The position numbers were made by a program, and so were the translations under genes. A stretch of 64,000 nt of DNA from Paenisporosarcina quisquiliarum_A (lineage in GTDB: Bacteria > Bacillota > Bacilli > Bacillales_A > Planococcaceae), in the NCBI RefSeq assembly GCF_043641925.1, contig NZ_JBHZRU010000014.1, positions 1 through 64,000 of the forward strand. The letters run 5' to 3'. Positions within the stretch are counted from its first letter, which is position 1; every line of letters begins with the position of its first letter. This document shows, piece by piece, positions 33,824 to 42,942 of the stretch. A model generated the notes under the pieces. It ran no database searches and had not been told where the DNA came from. It saw nothing but the letters and a program-made list of their open reading frames with translations.

Positions 33824-34234
33824 ATGAGTAAAGAACAAGCATTGAACATTTTAAATGAAAGCCGCATCGGGACAATGGCAACAGTGAAAAGTAACAAACC
33901 ACATTCCAGGTACATGACATTTTTCAATGAAGACTTCACCCTATATACACCAACGAACAAAAACACACATAAAGTCGAAGACATTGAAGCAAATCCTTAC
34001 ACACATATTTTAATTGGATATGAAGGTGAAGGGTTTGGCGATGCTTTCCTAGAAATCGAAGGCAAAGTCAGCGAAAGTACAGACGAAAGTCTAAAAGAAA
34101 AAATATGGAACGATCATATGAAAAACTGGTTTGATGGACCAGAAGATCCGGATTTAGTCATTCTGGTCGTGAAACCAGAAACCATTCGATTGATGAACAA
34201 AAGTGGTCAACCACCAGAAACCATTGAATTTTAA
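33824..34234 (+). CDS. pyridoxamine-5'-phosphate oxidase-like protein, general stress protein 26 type
   Basis: The 136-residue split-barrel flavin-binding protein begins ALNILNESRIGTMATVKSN and ends VVKPETIRLMNKSGQPPE, as in YdaG/Gsp26. It likely binds FMN or a related cofactor and is not a true PdxH. AAAGGAGCTG precedes the ATG. Confidence 0.87.
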   Translation: MSKEQALNILNESRIGTMATVKSNKPHSRYMTFFNEDFTLYTPTNKNTHKVEDIEANPYTHILIGYEGEGFGDAFLEIEGKVSESTDESLKEKIWNDHMKNWFDGPEDPDLVILVVKPETIRLMNKSGQPPETIEF

Positions 34235-34240
34235 AAGGTA

Positions 34241-34293
34241 AAAAGGACTGCCAAGAAAGCCAGTGAAAACTGACTCATTGGCAGTCCTTTTCT
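34241..34293 (+). terminator. terminator after the PNPOx-like gene
   Basis: AAAAGGACTGCCAA pairs with TTGGCAGTCCTTTT across a 23-base loop with partial inner pairing. The 160 bases between it and the convergent NAT-like gene show no gene. Confidence 0.85.
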
Positions 34294-34457
34294 TTAAGTG
34301 AGTATTGAATTGTAGAGAATTAACAGAAGCAGTAGTGTAAATGAAAGTGAATGTGGCGCTTGGGAAATTTATCAGTCACTTCGGATGTTTATCGCGTAAA
34401 CAGACACGCTGATCGCACAAACACGTCTCACGGGCAAGTTAACTAGTAAGAGTTCTA

Positions 34458-35213
34458 CTAGTCGAGCTCTTTATAATACCTCAATGCCTCATCTAAAAAT
34501 GCTTTATTCATACCTGTCCTCATATGAATTCGTTGAACCCAGTCATCTAGTGATAAATTGGACTCTTCCTTCGTTAATTTATCGGATGTACTTAAAAAAC
34601 TCGTCCAATTATCGAACTCCCAATGAGCGATCTCATCATTTATGGGAAGTCGAATTTCAATAAGTGGACTCTTACGAAACACAAGTTGTACCCGTTCTGA
34701 AAGATCCCACAGAAAATCATCTTTTAATGGTGTCGTATTAAAATTAGAAGAAGATACTTTGCCATTTGGGCGTTGAAATAGCAATTTAGTTTTGTGACCG
34801 ATGGTTTCTTGTTTTACTTTTGCAGCAGGGAAATAACCTGATAACCACTCTTGAGAAGGTTCAAGGTTTTCATTTATTAATATAGGCTGAATCCATTGAT
34901 CTCCAAGGTCGCATAAATACTTATTGCCGTTCTGATCAACTGCAATTACTGCTATATGTGCTCGCTCTGCATTCACGTCATCCGCTATCCCATAAGCTTC
35001 GATTCCTCTATACCGAAATTCTTCAATTAACCATAATGACAAGTCCACACAATTTCCCGCAACTCCATATTGTGCGTAATGCTCTTTTATTAATGAAACA
35101 CTTCGCTGCCCTCCGCCTTCAGGCTGCTTTGACCACCAGAATTTCATCACTGTATCCATCGGTTTATCATCGAATAAGTGCCAGACATCTAGTATCTCTT
35201 GCGGTGCTCTCAT
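34458..35213 (-). CDS. arylamine N-acetyltransferase/transglutaminase-like protein
   Basis: The protein has about 251 residues with a Cys-His-Asp arrangement: GNCVDLSLWL near residue 58, ERAHIAVIAVD near 85 and CDLGDQWIQP near 103. This is the order seen in arylamine N-acetyltransferases and transglutaminase-like proteases. Overall similarity to canonical NAT is low and the substrate is unknown. The second ATG is used because AAAGG immediately abuts the first one. Confidence 0.65.
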   Translation of the reverse strand: MRAPQEILDVWHLFDDKPMDTVMKFWWSKQPEGGGQRSVSLIKEHYAQYGVAGNCVDLSLWLIEEFRYRGIEAYGIADDVNAERAHIAVIAVDQNGNKYLCDLGDQWIQPILINENLEPSQEWLSGYFPAAKVKQETIGHKTKLLFQRPNGKVSSSNFNTTPLKDDFLWDLSERVQLVFRKSPLIEIRLPINDEIAHWEFDNWTSFLSTSDKLTKEESNLSLDDWVQRIHMRTGMNKAFLDEALRYYKELD

Positions 35214-35351
35214 CCCATACATCCTTTCAAAATCTATGATAAGAATAGTTTACCTATTGAAATTAACAGAAGGTAAATTCAAAAACGTATCGAATACCAT
35301 ATTAAGGAATAATTATATAGAGAGATAAAGAATTATTAAAGGGGTATTCAA

Positions 35352-36173
35352 GTGAATTCATTAAAACCAATCAAACGAAGCAACTTACGTATTTTTTTCG
35401 GAAAGAAAGTGTATCGAATGAAACGATATACGGAGTGGGTATTTGATGACAAGAAATATGCGAAGAACAAAGGGGAAGAGAAGTTACCTCATAGTGTTTT
35501 TAAACATCGAACGCCTTTGCTCCGCCAATTAAAAGATGTCGATATGCAATTGCAGTATAACAAGATAACAAATTTAAAGATTGCTGCTAAAAAGATTAAC
35601 CGTATCGTGATTCAACCCGGAGAAACCTTTTCATATTGGAAAACAATTGGTGCCACAACGAAAAGAAAAGGCTATGTAGATGGGATGATATTGCATTATG
35701 GAAAAGTAACAACAGGAGTAGGCGGGGGCTTATGCCAATTATCAAACTTAATTTACTGGATGACTTTACATACACCGCTAACTATTACAGAAAGATACCG
35801 TCATAGCTACGATGTCTTTCCAGATTCTAAACGTAGCCAACCATTCGGAAGTGGAGCAACTTGTGCTTATAATTATTTAGATCTTCAAATAAAAAACGAA
35901 ACCACCGAACCATATCAACTCATCATTTATTTAACAGATGTCTCGTTAGTGGGTGAATGGAGATCCGTTAGCCAACCAACAAACACTTATAAAGTTTATG
36001 AGAAAGACCATCAGTTCACCTTAGAACAATGGGGAGGATACGTTCGACACAACACCATTTACCGAGAAGTCTATAACCGAAACAAGGAATGCATTGATGA
36101 TCAGTTCATTACGGAAAACCACGCGATTACAATGTACCCGCCATTTTTAAGTCAGGGGGATGAACGTGGATAA
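35352..36173 (+). CDS. VanW family protein
   Basis: The 273-residue protein contains a VanW domain at about 70-190: VIQPGETFSYWKTIGATTKR, GVGGGLCQLSNLIYWM and HSYDVFPDS are clear family motifs. VanW was named after vancomycin-resistance clusters, but no van genes are nearby and the function is unknown. No signal peptide is obvious. AAAGGGG precedes the GTG start. Confidence 0.88.
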   Translation: MNSLKPIKRSNLRIFFGKKVYRMKRYTEWVFDDKKYAKNKGEEKLPHSVFKHRTPLLRQLKDVDMQLQYNKITNLKIAAKKINRIVIQPGETFSYWKTIGATTKRKGYVDGMILHYGKVTTGVGGGLCQLSNLIYWMTLHTPLTITERYRHSYDVFPDSKRSQPFGSGATCAYNYLDLQIKNETTEPYQLIIYLTDVSLVGEWRSVSQPTNTYKVYEKDHQFTLEQWGGYVRHNTIYREVYNRNKECIDDQFITENHAITMYPPFLSQGDERG

Positions 36174-36323
36174 CACTGAACACTGAAGGTGGCTAAAAAT
36201 AATTTGCTAAATGCGATGATATTATATTGTTCATAAGAATTCATTTTTAATTCACAGAAAATTCATAAAACAAAGAAGTGAATCGACTTGACCTTGGTAT
36301 AATATGTAAAAGGGGTTGGTGGG

Positions 36324-36953
36324 TTGAATAAACTTATTCTTATTGTACTCGGACTTATGTTAGTGGGTTGCACTCCAGAATTGAAAACCGTTACAGATGA
36401 CAATACTTCTTCAGAAATTGAAACAGTGACACCAGAAGAACATCACTTGTTGGTGGAATGGGGTTCAGACGCTATGGATAGGGGAAATCATGATTATGAT
36501 TCAATAACACACAGTGAATTAGTAGTAGATCCAAATGATGATACTCTTGAACGCGGTGATGTTGTTTATTATAAAATGCTAGAAGCGGCAATTAAGAAAA
36601 ACTCTAGAATTCCAGAAAACTATTTAGGTAGAGTTGTCGGGTTACCTGGAGAGACCGTCATGATTAGGTATGGTCACGTTTATATAAACCATGAAAAATT
36701 GGATACCTTTTATGGGGAGGCTACCAAAACAGGAGCTACAGAAGAAGAGTACTTCGAACATGCAGATTTAAGTGGGGTAGAAGACATTGATGCAGTTAAG
36801 CGTTACTTCAAAACAGAAATGAATCCAGTACATGTAGAAGAAGGCACTGTATTCGTGTTAGTTGATCAGTGGTGGCGAGGAACAGACAGCAAAGATTTTG
36901 GCTTGTTACCAGTTGAAAGAATACAAGGAACAGTATTGGGCTATTCGAAATGA
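36324..36953 (+). CDS. signal-peptidase-I-like lipoprotein, probably catalytically inactive
   Basis: The 209-residue protein has a lipoprotein signal ending LVGC with Cys at 16. A S26 peptidase-like fold follows, with YLGRVVGLPGETVMIR at about 112-127 and FVLVDQWWRGTDSKDFG near 174. In true signal peptidases the first motif begins with the catalytic Lys (for example KRVVGLPGD) and an SMxPT serine motif lies upstream. Here the Lys is Gly and no SMxPT is seen. It starts at TTG with AGGGG upstream. A truncated relative lies at 48385-48561. Confidence 0.7.
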   Translation: MNKLILIVLGLMLVGCTPELKTVTDDNTSSEIETVTPEEHHLLVEWGSDAMDRGNHDYDSITHSELVVDPNDDTLERGDVVYYKMLEAAIKKNSRIPENYLGRVVGLPGETVMIRYGHVYINHEKLDTFYGEATKTGATEEEYFEHADLSGVEDIDAVKRYFKTEMNPVHVEEGTVFVLVDQWWRGTDSKDFGLLPVERIQGTVLGYSK

Positions 36954-37118
36954 TTTTTGTGAATGCGCATTAGTTTCAAAGAACTTATGCTTTGGTTAAT
37001 GAATGGGGTTTTCCAATAAGTATCTAATCTGATTTGGGATAGAAAAAAGAGACTTTTACTATCCTTATTTTTTGGCATACAGTTTGAGAACTCGCATTTA
37101 TAGTAGGTGAGGGATTGT

Positions 37119-37231
37119 AGTGGAAGACGGCGACTCCTGCGGGAATAGCATGAGCTAAAGGCCCCGCAGAAGCGAAGCGACGAGGAGACTGAAGCCATGC
37201 CCGCGGAAAGCGTCCGTCTGAAACGAAAATC
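37119..37231. repeat. dispersed type A repeat
   Basis: The element reads GTGGAAGACGGCGACTCCTG at the left and CCGCGGAAAGCGTCCGTCTG at the right. It is in reverse orientation relative to the copy at 44170-44298. The ends are imperfect inverted repeats and the interior is GC-rich for this genome. The whole 335-bp gap between the signal-peptidase-like gene and corA holds this element and no gene. Confidence 0.75.
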
Positions 37232-37288
37232 AAAAAAGGAGTCATCTCCTAGTCACTTTTCATGACTTTTGAGACAACTCCATTTTCT

Positions 37289-38251
37289 CTATTGCTTAAA
37301 TAAATTCATCCATCCCTTATATTTGAACCACACAAGCATCGCAAGTCCAATAAAAATCATCGTGCCAAGAGTAAAGAAATAACCATACTCCATATTAAGC
37401 TCAGGCATATTCTCAAAATTCATGCCATACACTCCCGCGATAAACGTTAACGGAATAAAAATAGACGAGACAATCGTTAAAATCATCATAATTCGATTCA
37501 TACGATTCGAGTTCATCGCCATATAACTGTCTCGAATATCTGCAGTCAATTCGCGGTTGGATTCCACAATTTCTGTTAGTTTAACAAGATGATCGGAAAT
37601 ATCAGCGAAATAAGCTCTCTCATGTCCCTGCAAATCAAACCGACTCGAACTTAGCACACGATACATTAAATCCCGCATCGGCAAAATGGTTCGTCTCAAC
37701 CACAATAAATCACTACGCATATCAAAAACAGACTCCATGGAAAAATGCTTCATATCAAATGTCATTTGATCTTCAATTTCATTTAAGTGATCCTCAATCT
37801 TATAAACTAAAGGGAAATAAGAATCGACCACTTTGTCGAGAATTTGGTACATGGCGTAAATCGATCCACGCTCCCAAAATGAGGAATCCCTTTGTAGTTT
37901 CTCCCTTACCAAATCTAACTCTTCAACGGGGGTATGATGGAAAGTCACGACAAAGTTTTTGCCAATAAATAAGTCTAACTCTTCAGCTTCTAGTGTTTCT
38001 TCATTCATTGTATGGACTACAAAGAAATGGTAGTCACCATAAAAATCGACTTTTGGACGCTGCAATCGATGCAAACAATCTTCTATAGCAAGTGGATGAA
38101 ATTGAAAGAAAGAATCTAACAATGTCCATTCTTCCTGAGTTGGTTGATCAAAATCTACCCAGTACCACTCGAATGATTTTTTATGAAGTTCTTCTAATGG
38201 GAAGTCCATTTCTAAATGGCTATCAGCCGTAACACCAAATGTTCGAATCAT
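37289..38251 (-). CDS. corA: CorA family magnesium/divalent-cation transporter
   Basis: The 320-residue protein has the large cytoplasmic N-terminal domain and two C-terminal transmembrane helices. The selectivity signature YGMNF follows the first helix. The pentameric channel carries Mg2+ (or Co2+/Ni2+) inward. GAGG stands 7 bases before the ATG, so the longer frame starting six codons upstream is not used. Confidence 0.92.
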   Translation of the reverse strand: MIRTFGVTADSHLEMDFPLEELHKKSFEWYWVDFDQPTQEEWTLLDSFFQFHPLAIEDCLHRLQRPKVDFYGDYHFFVVHTMNEETLEAEELDLFIGKNFVVTFHHTPVEELDLVREKLQRDSSFWERGSIYAMYQILDKVVDSYFPLVYKIEDHLNEIEDQMTFDMKHFSMESVFDMRSDLLWLRRTILPMRDLMYRVLSSSRFDLQGHERAYFADISDHLVKLTEIVESNRELTADIRDSYMAMNSNRMNRIMMILTIVSSIFIPLTFIAGVYGMNFENMPELNMEYGYFFTLGTMIFIGLAMLVWFKYKGWMNLFKQ

Positions 38252-38421
38252 TCTTAAACCTCGTTTCAACCTGTATATGGTAGTAGTTTACCACGAATAT
38301 AGAAAATCCCATTGTCCTAAATATTTTACCTTTCCTACACAATCCTTAACATGTCCTTCACTTTTCTTTCATATAGTTTCATTACACTTAAAATATAAGA
38401 ATCAAAGAAGGAGACCATTTG

Positions 38422-38559
38422 ATGACACTACAAAATTTTAGAAAATCTGCATTTCCAATTGCTTTATTTTCGGTATTTGCCATTAGCAGCGTCGCTGGAG
38501 TAATGGGGAAATTCCCGTTTCAAAAAAAACACGGCATTCCCATCAAGGCGCGATCATAA
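38422..38559 (+). CDS. 45-residue peptide with a membrane segment
   Basis: The small frame MTLQNFRKSAFPIALFSVFA... ends in a basic tail (KKHGIPIKARS). It has AAGAAGGAGA before the ATG and an intrinsic terminator 12 bases after its stop. Residues 10-28 form one hydrophobic helix, which could be a signal or an anchor. No family is recognised. Its own ribosome-binding site and terminator argue that it is real. Confidence 0.6.
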   Translation: MTLQNFRKSAFPIALFSVFAISSVAGVMGKFPFQKKHGIPIKARS

Positions 38560-38570
38560 TGAGCTAGTTG

Positions 38571-38597
38571 AACTCTCTTGAAAAAAGAGGGTTTTTA
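38571..38597 (+). terminator. terminator after the 45-residue peptide gene
   Basis: AACTCTCTT pairs with AAGAGGGTT around GAAAAA, followed by TTTT. Confidence 0.75.
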
Positions 38598-38785
38598 TTA
38601 TGAAATAAACTATAATTTACGATTGTATATCAAATAAACATCTAAAACCTGTTATAAATTTGATGTGTTCCTACTTATATGATGTATCTATTGATAATTG
38701 GTTCATTTATCCAGTCATTTTGCTCTATTTAGAATATTCTAGTATAATCTAAAATAATAAATAAGTAGAGTGAAGGAATGATTCA

Positions 38786-39358
38786 ATGACTACCAAAATG
38801 AATCAATTGATTGAGGACCAAAGGAATGTTCATGTTCTGTATTCTTTTCATGAAGAAGAAGATTATATGAAGCAAATTTTGAATTATATTCATGACGGAA
38901 TTGTTGCGGGTGAATACATTATTCTGATTGAAAATGCACGTCTATATCCTAAAATTCAAGAAGAAATGAGTTCCAAGTATACGAAAACGCAATTGGAGCT
39001 TGTTCACTATGTAAACAGCTTAGATTTTTACTTCTCAAGTGGGAGTTATCATCCACCGGCCATACATGAATATTTTAAAAAAGTGGTGCAACCATATATT
39101 CAAAATGGCACTGCATTCCGATCATGGGCGCATGTGGAATGGGCGACTATGCAAGAACCTCTCTATCTCATTGAAGATTTTGAGAGAATAGTAGATGAAG
39201 AAGTAAATGCACTATCTTTTCCATTAATTTGTGCTTACGATGGAGAGAAATTACCTGAGTATGTTAAAACATTTTTAATGGAAACACATCCATATGTACT
39301 TATAGAAGAAAATCTGGTTGTTTCCGAACAATATCAACCTACTGATAAGGTAACCTGA
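38786..39358 (+). CDS. MEDS (DcmR-like sensory) domain protein
   Basis: The 190-residue protein is almost entirely a MEDS domain: HVLYSFHEEEDYMKQILNYI, GIVAGEYIILIENA, and the later YHPPAIHEYFKK and RSWAHVEWA. MEDS domains act as sensory or RecA-like signalling modules in DcmR and some kinases and anti-sigma factors. Here it is free-standing with no kinase or HTH. AGAGTGAAGGAATG precedes the ATG. Confidence 0.82.
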   Translation: MTTKMNQLIEDQRNVHVLYSFHEEEDYMKQILNYIHDGIVAGEYIILIENARLYPKIQEEMSSKYTKTQLELVHYVNSLDFYFSSGSYHPPAIHEYFKKVVQPYIQNGTAFRSWAHVEWATMQEPLYLIEDFERIVDEEVNALSFPLICAYDGEKLPEYVKTFLMETHPYVLIEENLVVSEQYQPTDKVT

Positions 39359-39387
39359 AAATTATTTCGAATAAACATCCAATGCCG

Positions 39388-39414
39388 ATGCCTTCAACTG
39401 CAAGGCATTTTTTT
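39388..39414 (+). terminator. terminator after the MEDS gene
   Basis: ATGCCTT pairs with AAGGCAT around CAACTGC, followed by TTTTTT. Confidence 0.85.
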
Positions 39415-39454
39415 GAGCGCAAGTTATATTTCTCATAGGAAACGGAGATTAAGT

Positions 39455-39895
39455 ATGAACAAACATCCAAATTATCGGGTTTCAGTAGAAATCATCTTAA
39501 TGCACGAAGACAAAATCTTGTTAACCAAGCGTTCCACCGAATCGGTCGTTGCTCCCGGAGTATGGAACGTGCCAGCGGGGAAAGTGAAATTTAACGAGAT
39601 TCCCGCAGAAGCTGCGATTCGTGAGGTGAAAGAAGAAACGAATATGGATTTACAGGGATTAAAGGAAATCCATGTCCGTACTTTTGAAGGGCAAACAGCT
39701 AGTGAGCCAATCTATCGACTCCTCTATACATATGTTGTAAATATTTCAGAGCAGCAGTTAAAGAATTTTCAACTCAATGAAGAGCATTCTGAAAGTAGAT
39801 GGGTCACTCGTGAAGAATTGCATTCGAAAGATTTTGATTCTCTCTTACCTGCATTTCGCTCCATTTTGTTGGAGAAAGCATGGAAGGATTGCTAA
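39455..39895 (+). CDS. NUDIX hydrolase
   Basis: The 146-residue hydrolase carries the Nudix box, beginning GKVKFNEIPAEAAIREVKEE, with all catalytic Glu residues. It cleaves nucleoside diphosphates linked to an unknown moiety. The ATG with GGAGATTA upstream is used instead of the in-frame start at 39413, which overlaps a terminator. Confidence 0.88.
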   Translation: MNKHPNYRVSVEIILMHEDKILLTKRSTESVVAPGVWNVPAGKVKFNEIPAEAAIREVKEETNMDLQGLKEIHVRTFEGQTASEPIYRLLYTYVVNISEQQLKNFQLNEEHSESRWVTREELHSKDFDSLLPAFRSILLEKAWKDC

Positions 39896-39994
39896 TAATA
39901 GCCCATTTCTTTTGACTCTAGCGGGAGTCTGTAATATCCTTACTGCAATACATGAATTTCATAAAGCGCCATTCAAGCTTGGCGAACAAGTTTT

Positions 39995-40124
39995 CTAGGG
40001 TTCCGCAGACACTTCGTTTGGACTGGTCCGAGAGAAAACGCTTTGCACTCTGCAAAGATACACGGAAGGACAAAAGCCTGGGAGATAACGTAGACATACG
40101 TTCATTTCTCGGGCTTATTTTAGT
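39995..40124 (+). promoter_or_regulatory. guanidine-I (ykkC) riboswitch
   Basis: The conserved pieces CTAGGGTTCCG, ACTGGTCCGAGAGAAAACGC, ACACGGAAGGA and AAAGCCTGGGAGA occur in order. AAGCCTGGGAGA can also pair with TCTCGGGCTT (40107-40116), followed by ATTTT, as the terminator of the off state. Guanidine binding should prevent termination and turn on the ykkCD exporter genes. Confidence 0.92.
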
Positions 40125-40140
40125 TTAAGGAGACTGTTAT

Positions 40141-40473
40141 ATGAATAAAGAATGGATGAAAGTAATCATAGCTGCCGGTTTTGAAGTGTGCTGGGTGATT
40201 GGTCTAAAACACGCAGATGATAGTTGGACATGGCTTGGCACGATCATCGCCATTGCGATCAGCTTCTATCTGATGATCATGGCTGGAAAAACATTGCCGG
40301 TTGGGACGGTGTATGCCGTATTTGTTGGATTAGGTACAGCAGGAACGGTAGTAGCTGATAGCGTGTTTTTTGGTGAAACCATTAGCTTAGCGAAGATTGG
40401 TTTAATTGTTATGTTGTTAGTTGGCGTAGTTGGTTTGAAGCTTGTAACGAAACATGAGGAGGAGGTGACCTAA
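40141..40473 (+). CDS. ykkC: SMR-family guanidinium exporter subunit YkkC
   Basis: The 110-residue protein has four transmembrane helices. The membrane Glu that carries protons lies in AAGFEVCWVIGLKHAD (Glu15). In B. subtilis the YkkC/YkkD heterodimer exports guanidinium against protons. The guanidine riboswitch directly upstream fixes that role here. TTAAGGAGA precedes the ATG. Confidence 0.92.
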   Translation: MNKEWMKVIIAAGFEVCWVIGLKHADDSWTWLGTIIAIAISFYLMIMAGKTLPVGTVYAVFVGLGTAGTVVADSVFFGETISLAKIGLIVMLLVGVVGLKLVTKHEEEVT

Positions 40474-40787
40474 TGGCTTGGATCTTTTTATTCACGGCAG
40501 GTTTATTTGAAATGACGGGCGTTCTCATGATTAATCAAGTGCATAAAGAGCGAAACTGGAAGTCCATTGCCGGATTAGTCGTTAGTTTTACTGCAAGCTT
40601 TCTATTTTTAGCACTAGCAATGGAAACTCTTCCGATGGGAACAGCGTATGCAGTTTGGACAGGTATTGGGGCAGCTGGTGGAGCCGTTTTAGGTATGATT
40701 TTTTACGGAGAACCAAGAACGGGGTTACGCATTCTTTTCATTTCGATGGTGCTAGGAGCTGCTGTTGGATTGAAATTCATTTCCTAA
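40473..40787 (+). CDS. ykkD: SMR-family guanidinium exporter subunit YkkD
   Basis: The 104-residue partner has four helices and the conserved Glu in TAGLFEMTGV (Glu13). It begins with an ATG overlapping the ykkC stop and has GGAGGAGG upstream, so the two chains are made in step, as required for a heterodimer. Confidence 0.92.
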   Translation: MAWIFLFTAGLFEMTGVLMINQVHKERNWKSIAGLVVSFTASFLFLALAMETLPMGTAYAVWTGIGAAGGAVLGMIFYGEPRTGLRILFISMVLGAAVGLKFIS

Positions 40788-40818
40788 AAATTATATTTTA
40801 ATTTTTTAGAAAATTGTG

Positions 40819-40847
40819 TTGACAACAATTTTGTATCCTGTCATAAT
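40819..40847 (+). promoter_or_regulatory. sigma-A promoter of the mtnWXBD operon
   Basis: TTGACA (40819-40824), a 17-base spacer and CATAAT (40842-40847) lie 36 bases before the SAM aptamer. Confidence 0.75.
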
Positions 40848-40882
40848 CCAATTTAGATTTCAAAAAATTCATATCTACATTT

Positions 40883-40989
40883 TTCTTATCAAGAGCAGGT
40901 GGAGGGAACTAGCCCTATGAAACCCGGCAACCGACTTACGCGAGTAGGCACGGTGCTAATTCTTGCAGCAATAGCTGACAGATAAGAGG
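40883..40989 (+). promoter_or_regulatory. SAM-I (S-box) riboswitch aptamer 2
   Basis: The segments CTTATCAAGAGCAGGTGGAG, AGCCCTATGAAACCCGGCAA, GGCACGGTGCTAATTC and GATAAGAG appear in the S-box order. CTTATC closes with GATAAG as P1. It controls mtnWXBD and is the second S-box in the window. Confidence 0.95.
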
Positions 40990-41003
40990 ATGTTAGTTCT
41001 TAC

Positions 41004-41036
41004 TAACCTCTTCTTTTTTGTGAAGAGGTTTTTTAT
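41004..41036 (+). terminator. SAM riboswitch 2 terminator
   Basis: AACCTCTTC pairs with GAAGAGGTT around TTTTTTGT, followed by TTTTATTTT. The upstream AGAGGATGTTAGT segment can instead pair with the left arm as antiterminator. Confidence 0.85.
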
Positions 41037-41059
41037 TTTGGAATAAAGAGGTGATCGAT

Positions 41060-42286
41060 GTGACAGAAGTGAAGGCTACGTATTTGGTACATAGCATCGA
41101 AGAAAATTTAGAGAAAAAAGCAGAAGGCATCGCCCTAGGGCTAACGATCGGTTCATGGACCGACTTGCCGTTACTTGAACAAGAACAATTGAAAAAACAT
41201 AAAGGGAGAGTCGTCCGTGTAGAGTCTCTTGGAACAACAGCTAGCCATTTTGCAGAAACACGAACGAAAGGAATTATTGAAATTGCTTATCCTTCAGCAA
41301 ATTTCAGCCCAGACATTCCCGCCATTTTGACGACAACGTTTGGCAAATTATCGCTAGATGGCGAAATTAAATTAACGGACTTATCATTCGATGAGACGCT
41401 ACTCAATCACTTCCCGGGACCGAAATTTGGCATTGAAGGAATTCGCACATTAACTGGTGTTCATGACCGACCATTTGTCATGAGCATCTTCAAAGGAATC
41501 ATCGGCAAAGATATCGACTTTTTCACTCGCCAATTAGAGCAACAGGCTCTCGGTGGTGTGGACTTTGTAAAAGATGATGAGATTTTATTCGACAATCCGT
41601 TAACCCCATTTGAACAACGAATAACGAAAGCGAAAGAAGTGTTAGAAAACGTGTATGAGCAAACCGGTCACCGTACGCGTTTTGCAGCGAACCTAACTGG
41701 CAGAACATATGATTTGAAAGAAAAAGCGAAAAAGGCAGTTGAATTAGGAGCAGATATACTATTATTTAACGTTTTTGCATATGGTCTAGATGTACTTCAA
41801 AGTTTAGCTGAAGACAAGGAAATTACCGTTCCGATTATGGCCCACCCAGCCTTCTCAGGCGCAATTACACCGTCCCCATTTTATGGTGTCTCAAATTCTT
41901 TGTTACTCGGAAAGTTGCTTCGGTATACAGGAGCGGATTTCTCTTTATTCCCATCACCATACGGCAGTGTTGCATTAGCAAAACAAGAAACACTCGATAT
42001 AGCCAAAGAACTAACAGAGCCATGTTTGTTGAATAAAACCTTGCCGGTCCCCTCTGCAGGTATCCATCCAGCGATGGTGCCGCAACTCATTGCGGATTTT
42101 GGATTGGACTCCGTGATCAATGCTGGAGGCGGCGTGCACGGTCATCCAGGAGGAGCAACCGCAGGAGGAAAGGCATTTAGACAGGCAGTGGATGCGACAA
42201 TAACCAATCGAGCCCTATCTGAAGCGGTGCAAAACAATGAAGAGCTGCGACTAGCTCTTGAATTGTGGGGTGACAAAGTCCGATGA
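41060..42286 (+). CDS. mtnW: 2,3-diketo-5-methylthiopentyl-1-phosphate enolase (RuBisCO-like protein)
   Basis: The 408-residue protein is a RuBisCO-like protein of methionine salvage. It enolises diketomethylthiopentyl phosphate. The metal/substrate loop GGVDFVKDDEILFDNPLTP and the phosphate-binding GGGVHGHPGGATAGG are present; loop-6 residues needed for carboxylation by true RuBisCO are not. The GTG at 41060 has AAAGAGGTG 7 bases upstream and is preferred over the GTG at 41051. Confidence 0.9.
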   Translation: MTEVKATYLVHSIEENLEKKAEGIALGLTIGSWTDLPLLEQEQLKKHKGRVVRVESLGTTASHFAETRTKGIIEIAYPSANFSPDIPAILTTTFGKLSLDGEIKLTDLSFDETLLNHFPGPKFGIEGIRTLTGVHDRPFVMSIFKGIIGKDIDFFTRQLEQQALGGVDFVKDDEILFDNPLTPFEQRITKAKEVLENVYEQTGHRTRFAANLTGRTYDLKEKAKKAVELGADILLFNVFAYGLDVLQSLAEDKEITVPIMAHPAFSGAITPSPFYGVSNSLLLGKLLRYTGADFSLFPSPYGSVALAKQETLDIAKELTEPCLLNKTLPVPSAGIHPAMVPQLIADFGLDSVINAGGGVHGHPGGATAGGKAFRQAVDATITNRALSEAVQNNEELRLALELWGDKVR

Positions 42287-42942
42287 AGCAACCTATTATT
42301 TTTTGTGACTTTGACGGTACGATTACAATGAATGACAACATCATGGCCATCATGAAGAAATTTGCTCCACCACAATGGGAAGCGATCAAAGACCAGATCC
42401 TCAGTCAAGAAATGACGATTCAGCAAGGTGTTTCGCAATTATTTCACTTGTTACCAGCGACGCAAAAAGAGGAAGTCATTCAATTCGTTTTGGCACAAGC
42501 AGAAATTCGAGATGGGTTTGAAGACTTCGTCGCGTATACGAACGAACATCACATCCCGTTATACATCGTTTCAGGGGGCATCGACTTTTTCGTGCAGCCC
42601 CTTTTAAAAGGTCTGATAGAACAACAATATATTTATTGCAATGAGGCGGATTTTTCTGGCGAATCAATCGCAATTGAGTGGCCACACAGCTGTGATGAAC
42701 TTTGCTCAAACGGTTGTGGGTGCTGCAAACCGTCCATCATTCGCAAGTTAAGTGACGAAAACACTTATAAAATCGTGATAGGTGATTCCATTACTGATTT
42801 GCAAGCAGCAAAGCTGGCAGACAAAGTCATTCCGAGGGACTTCCTCATCGAAAAATGTGAGGAGCTGGCCATTCCTTATGAACCATTCACCACATTTCAC
42901 GATGTCATACACATTTTGGAGAAGCGGGAGGTACATTCATGA
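42283..42942 (+). CDS. mtnX: 2-hydroxy-3-keto-5-methylthiopentenyl-1-phosphate phosphatase
   Basis: HAD-family phosphatase of 219 residues. The nucleophile Asp lies in FCDFDGTIT near residue 10 and the C-terminal acidic motif in VIGDSITDLQAAK. It removes phosphate from the MtnW product to give the acireductone. The start overlaps the mtnW stop (ATGA). Confidence 0.9.
   Translation: MKQPIIFCDFDGTITMNDNIMAIMKKFAPPQWEAIKDQILSQEMTIQQGVSQLFHLLPATQKEEVIQFVLAQAEIRDGFEDFVAYTNEHHIPLYIVSGGIDFFVQPLLKGLIEQQYIYCNEADFSGESIAIEWPHSCDELCSNGCGCCKPSIIRKLSDENTYKIVIGDSITDLQAAKLADKVIPRDFLIEKCEELAIPYEPFTTFHDVIHILEKREVHS

Noticed and set aside
35352..36173. Vancomycin-resistance cluster
   Set aside because: Only a VanW-family protein is present. 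No vanHAX or vanRS genes occur nearby.
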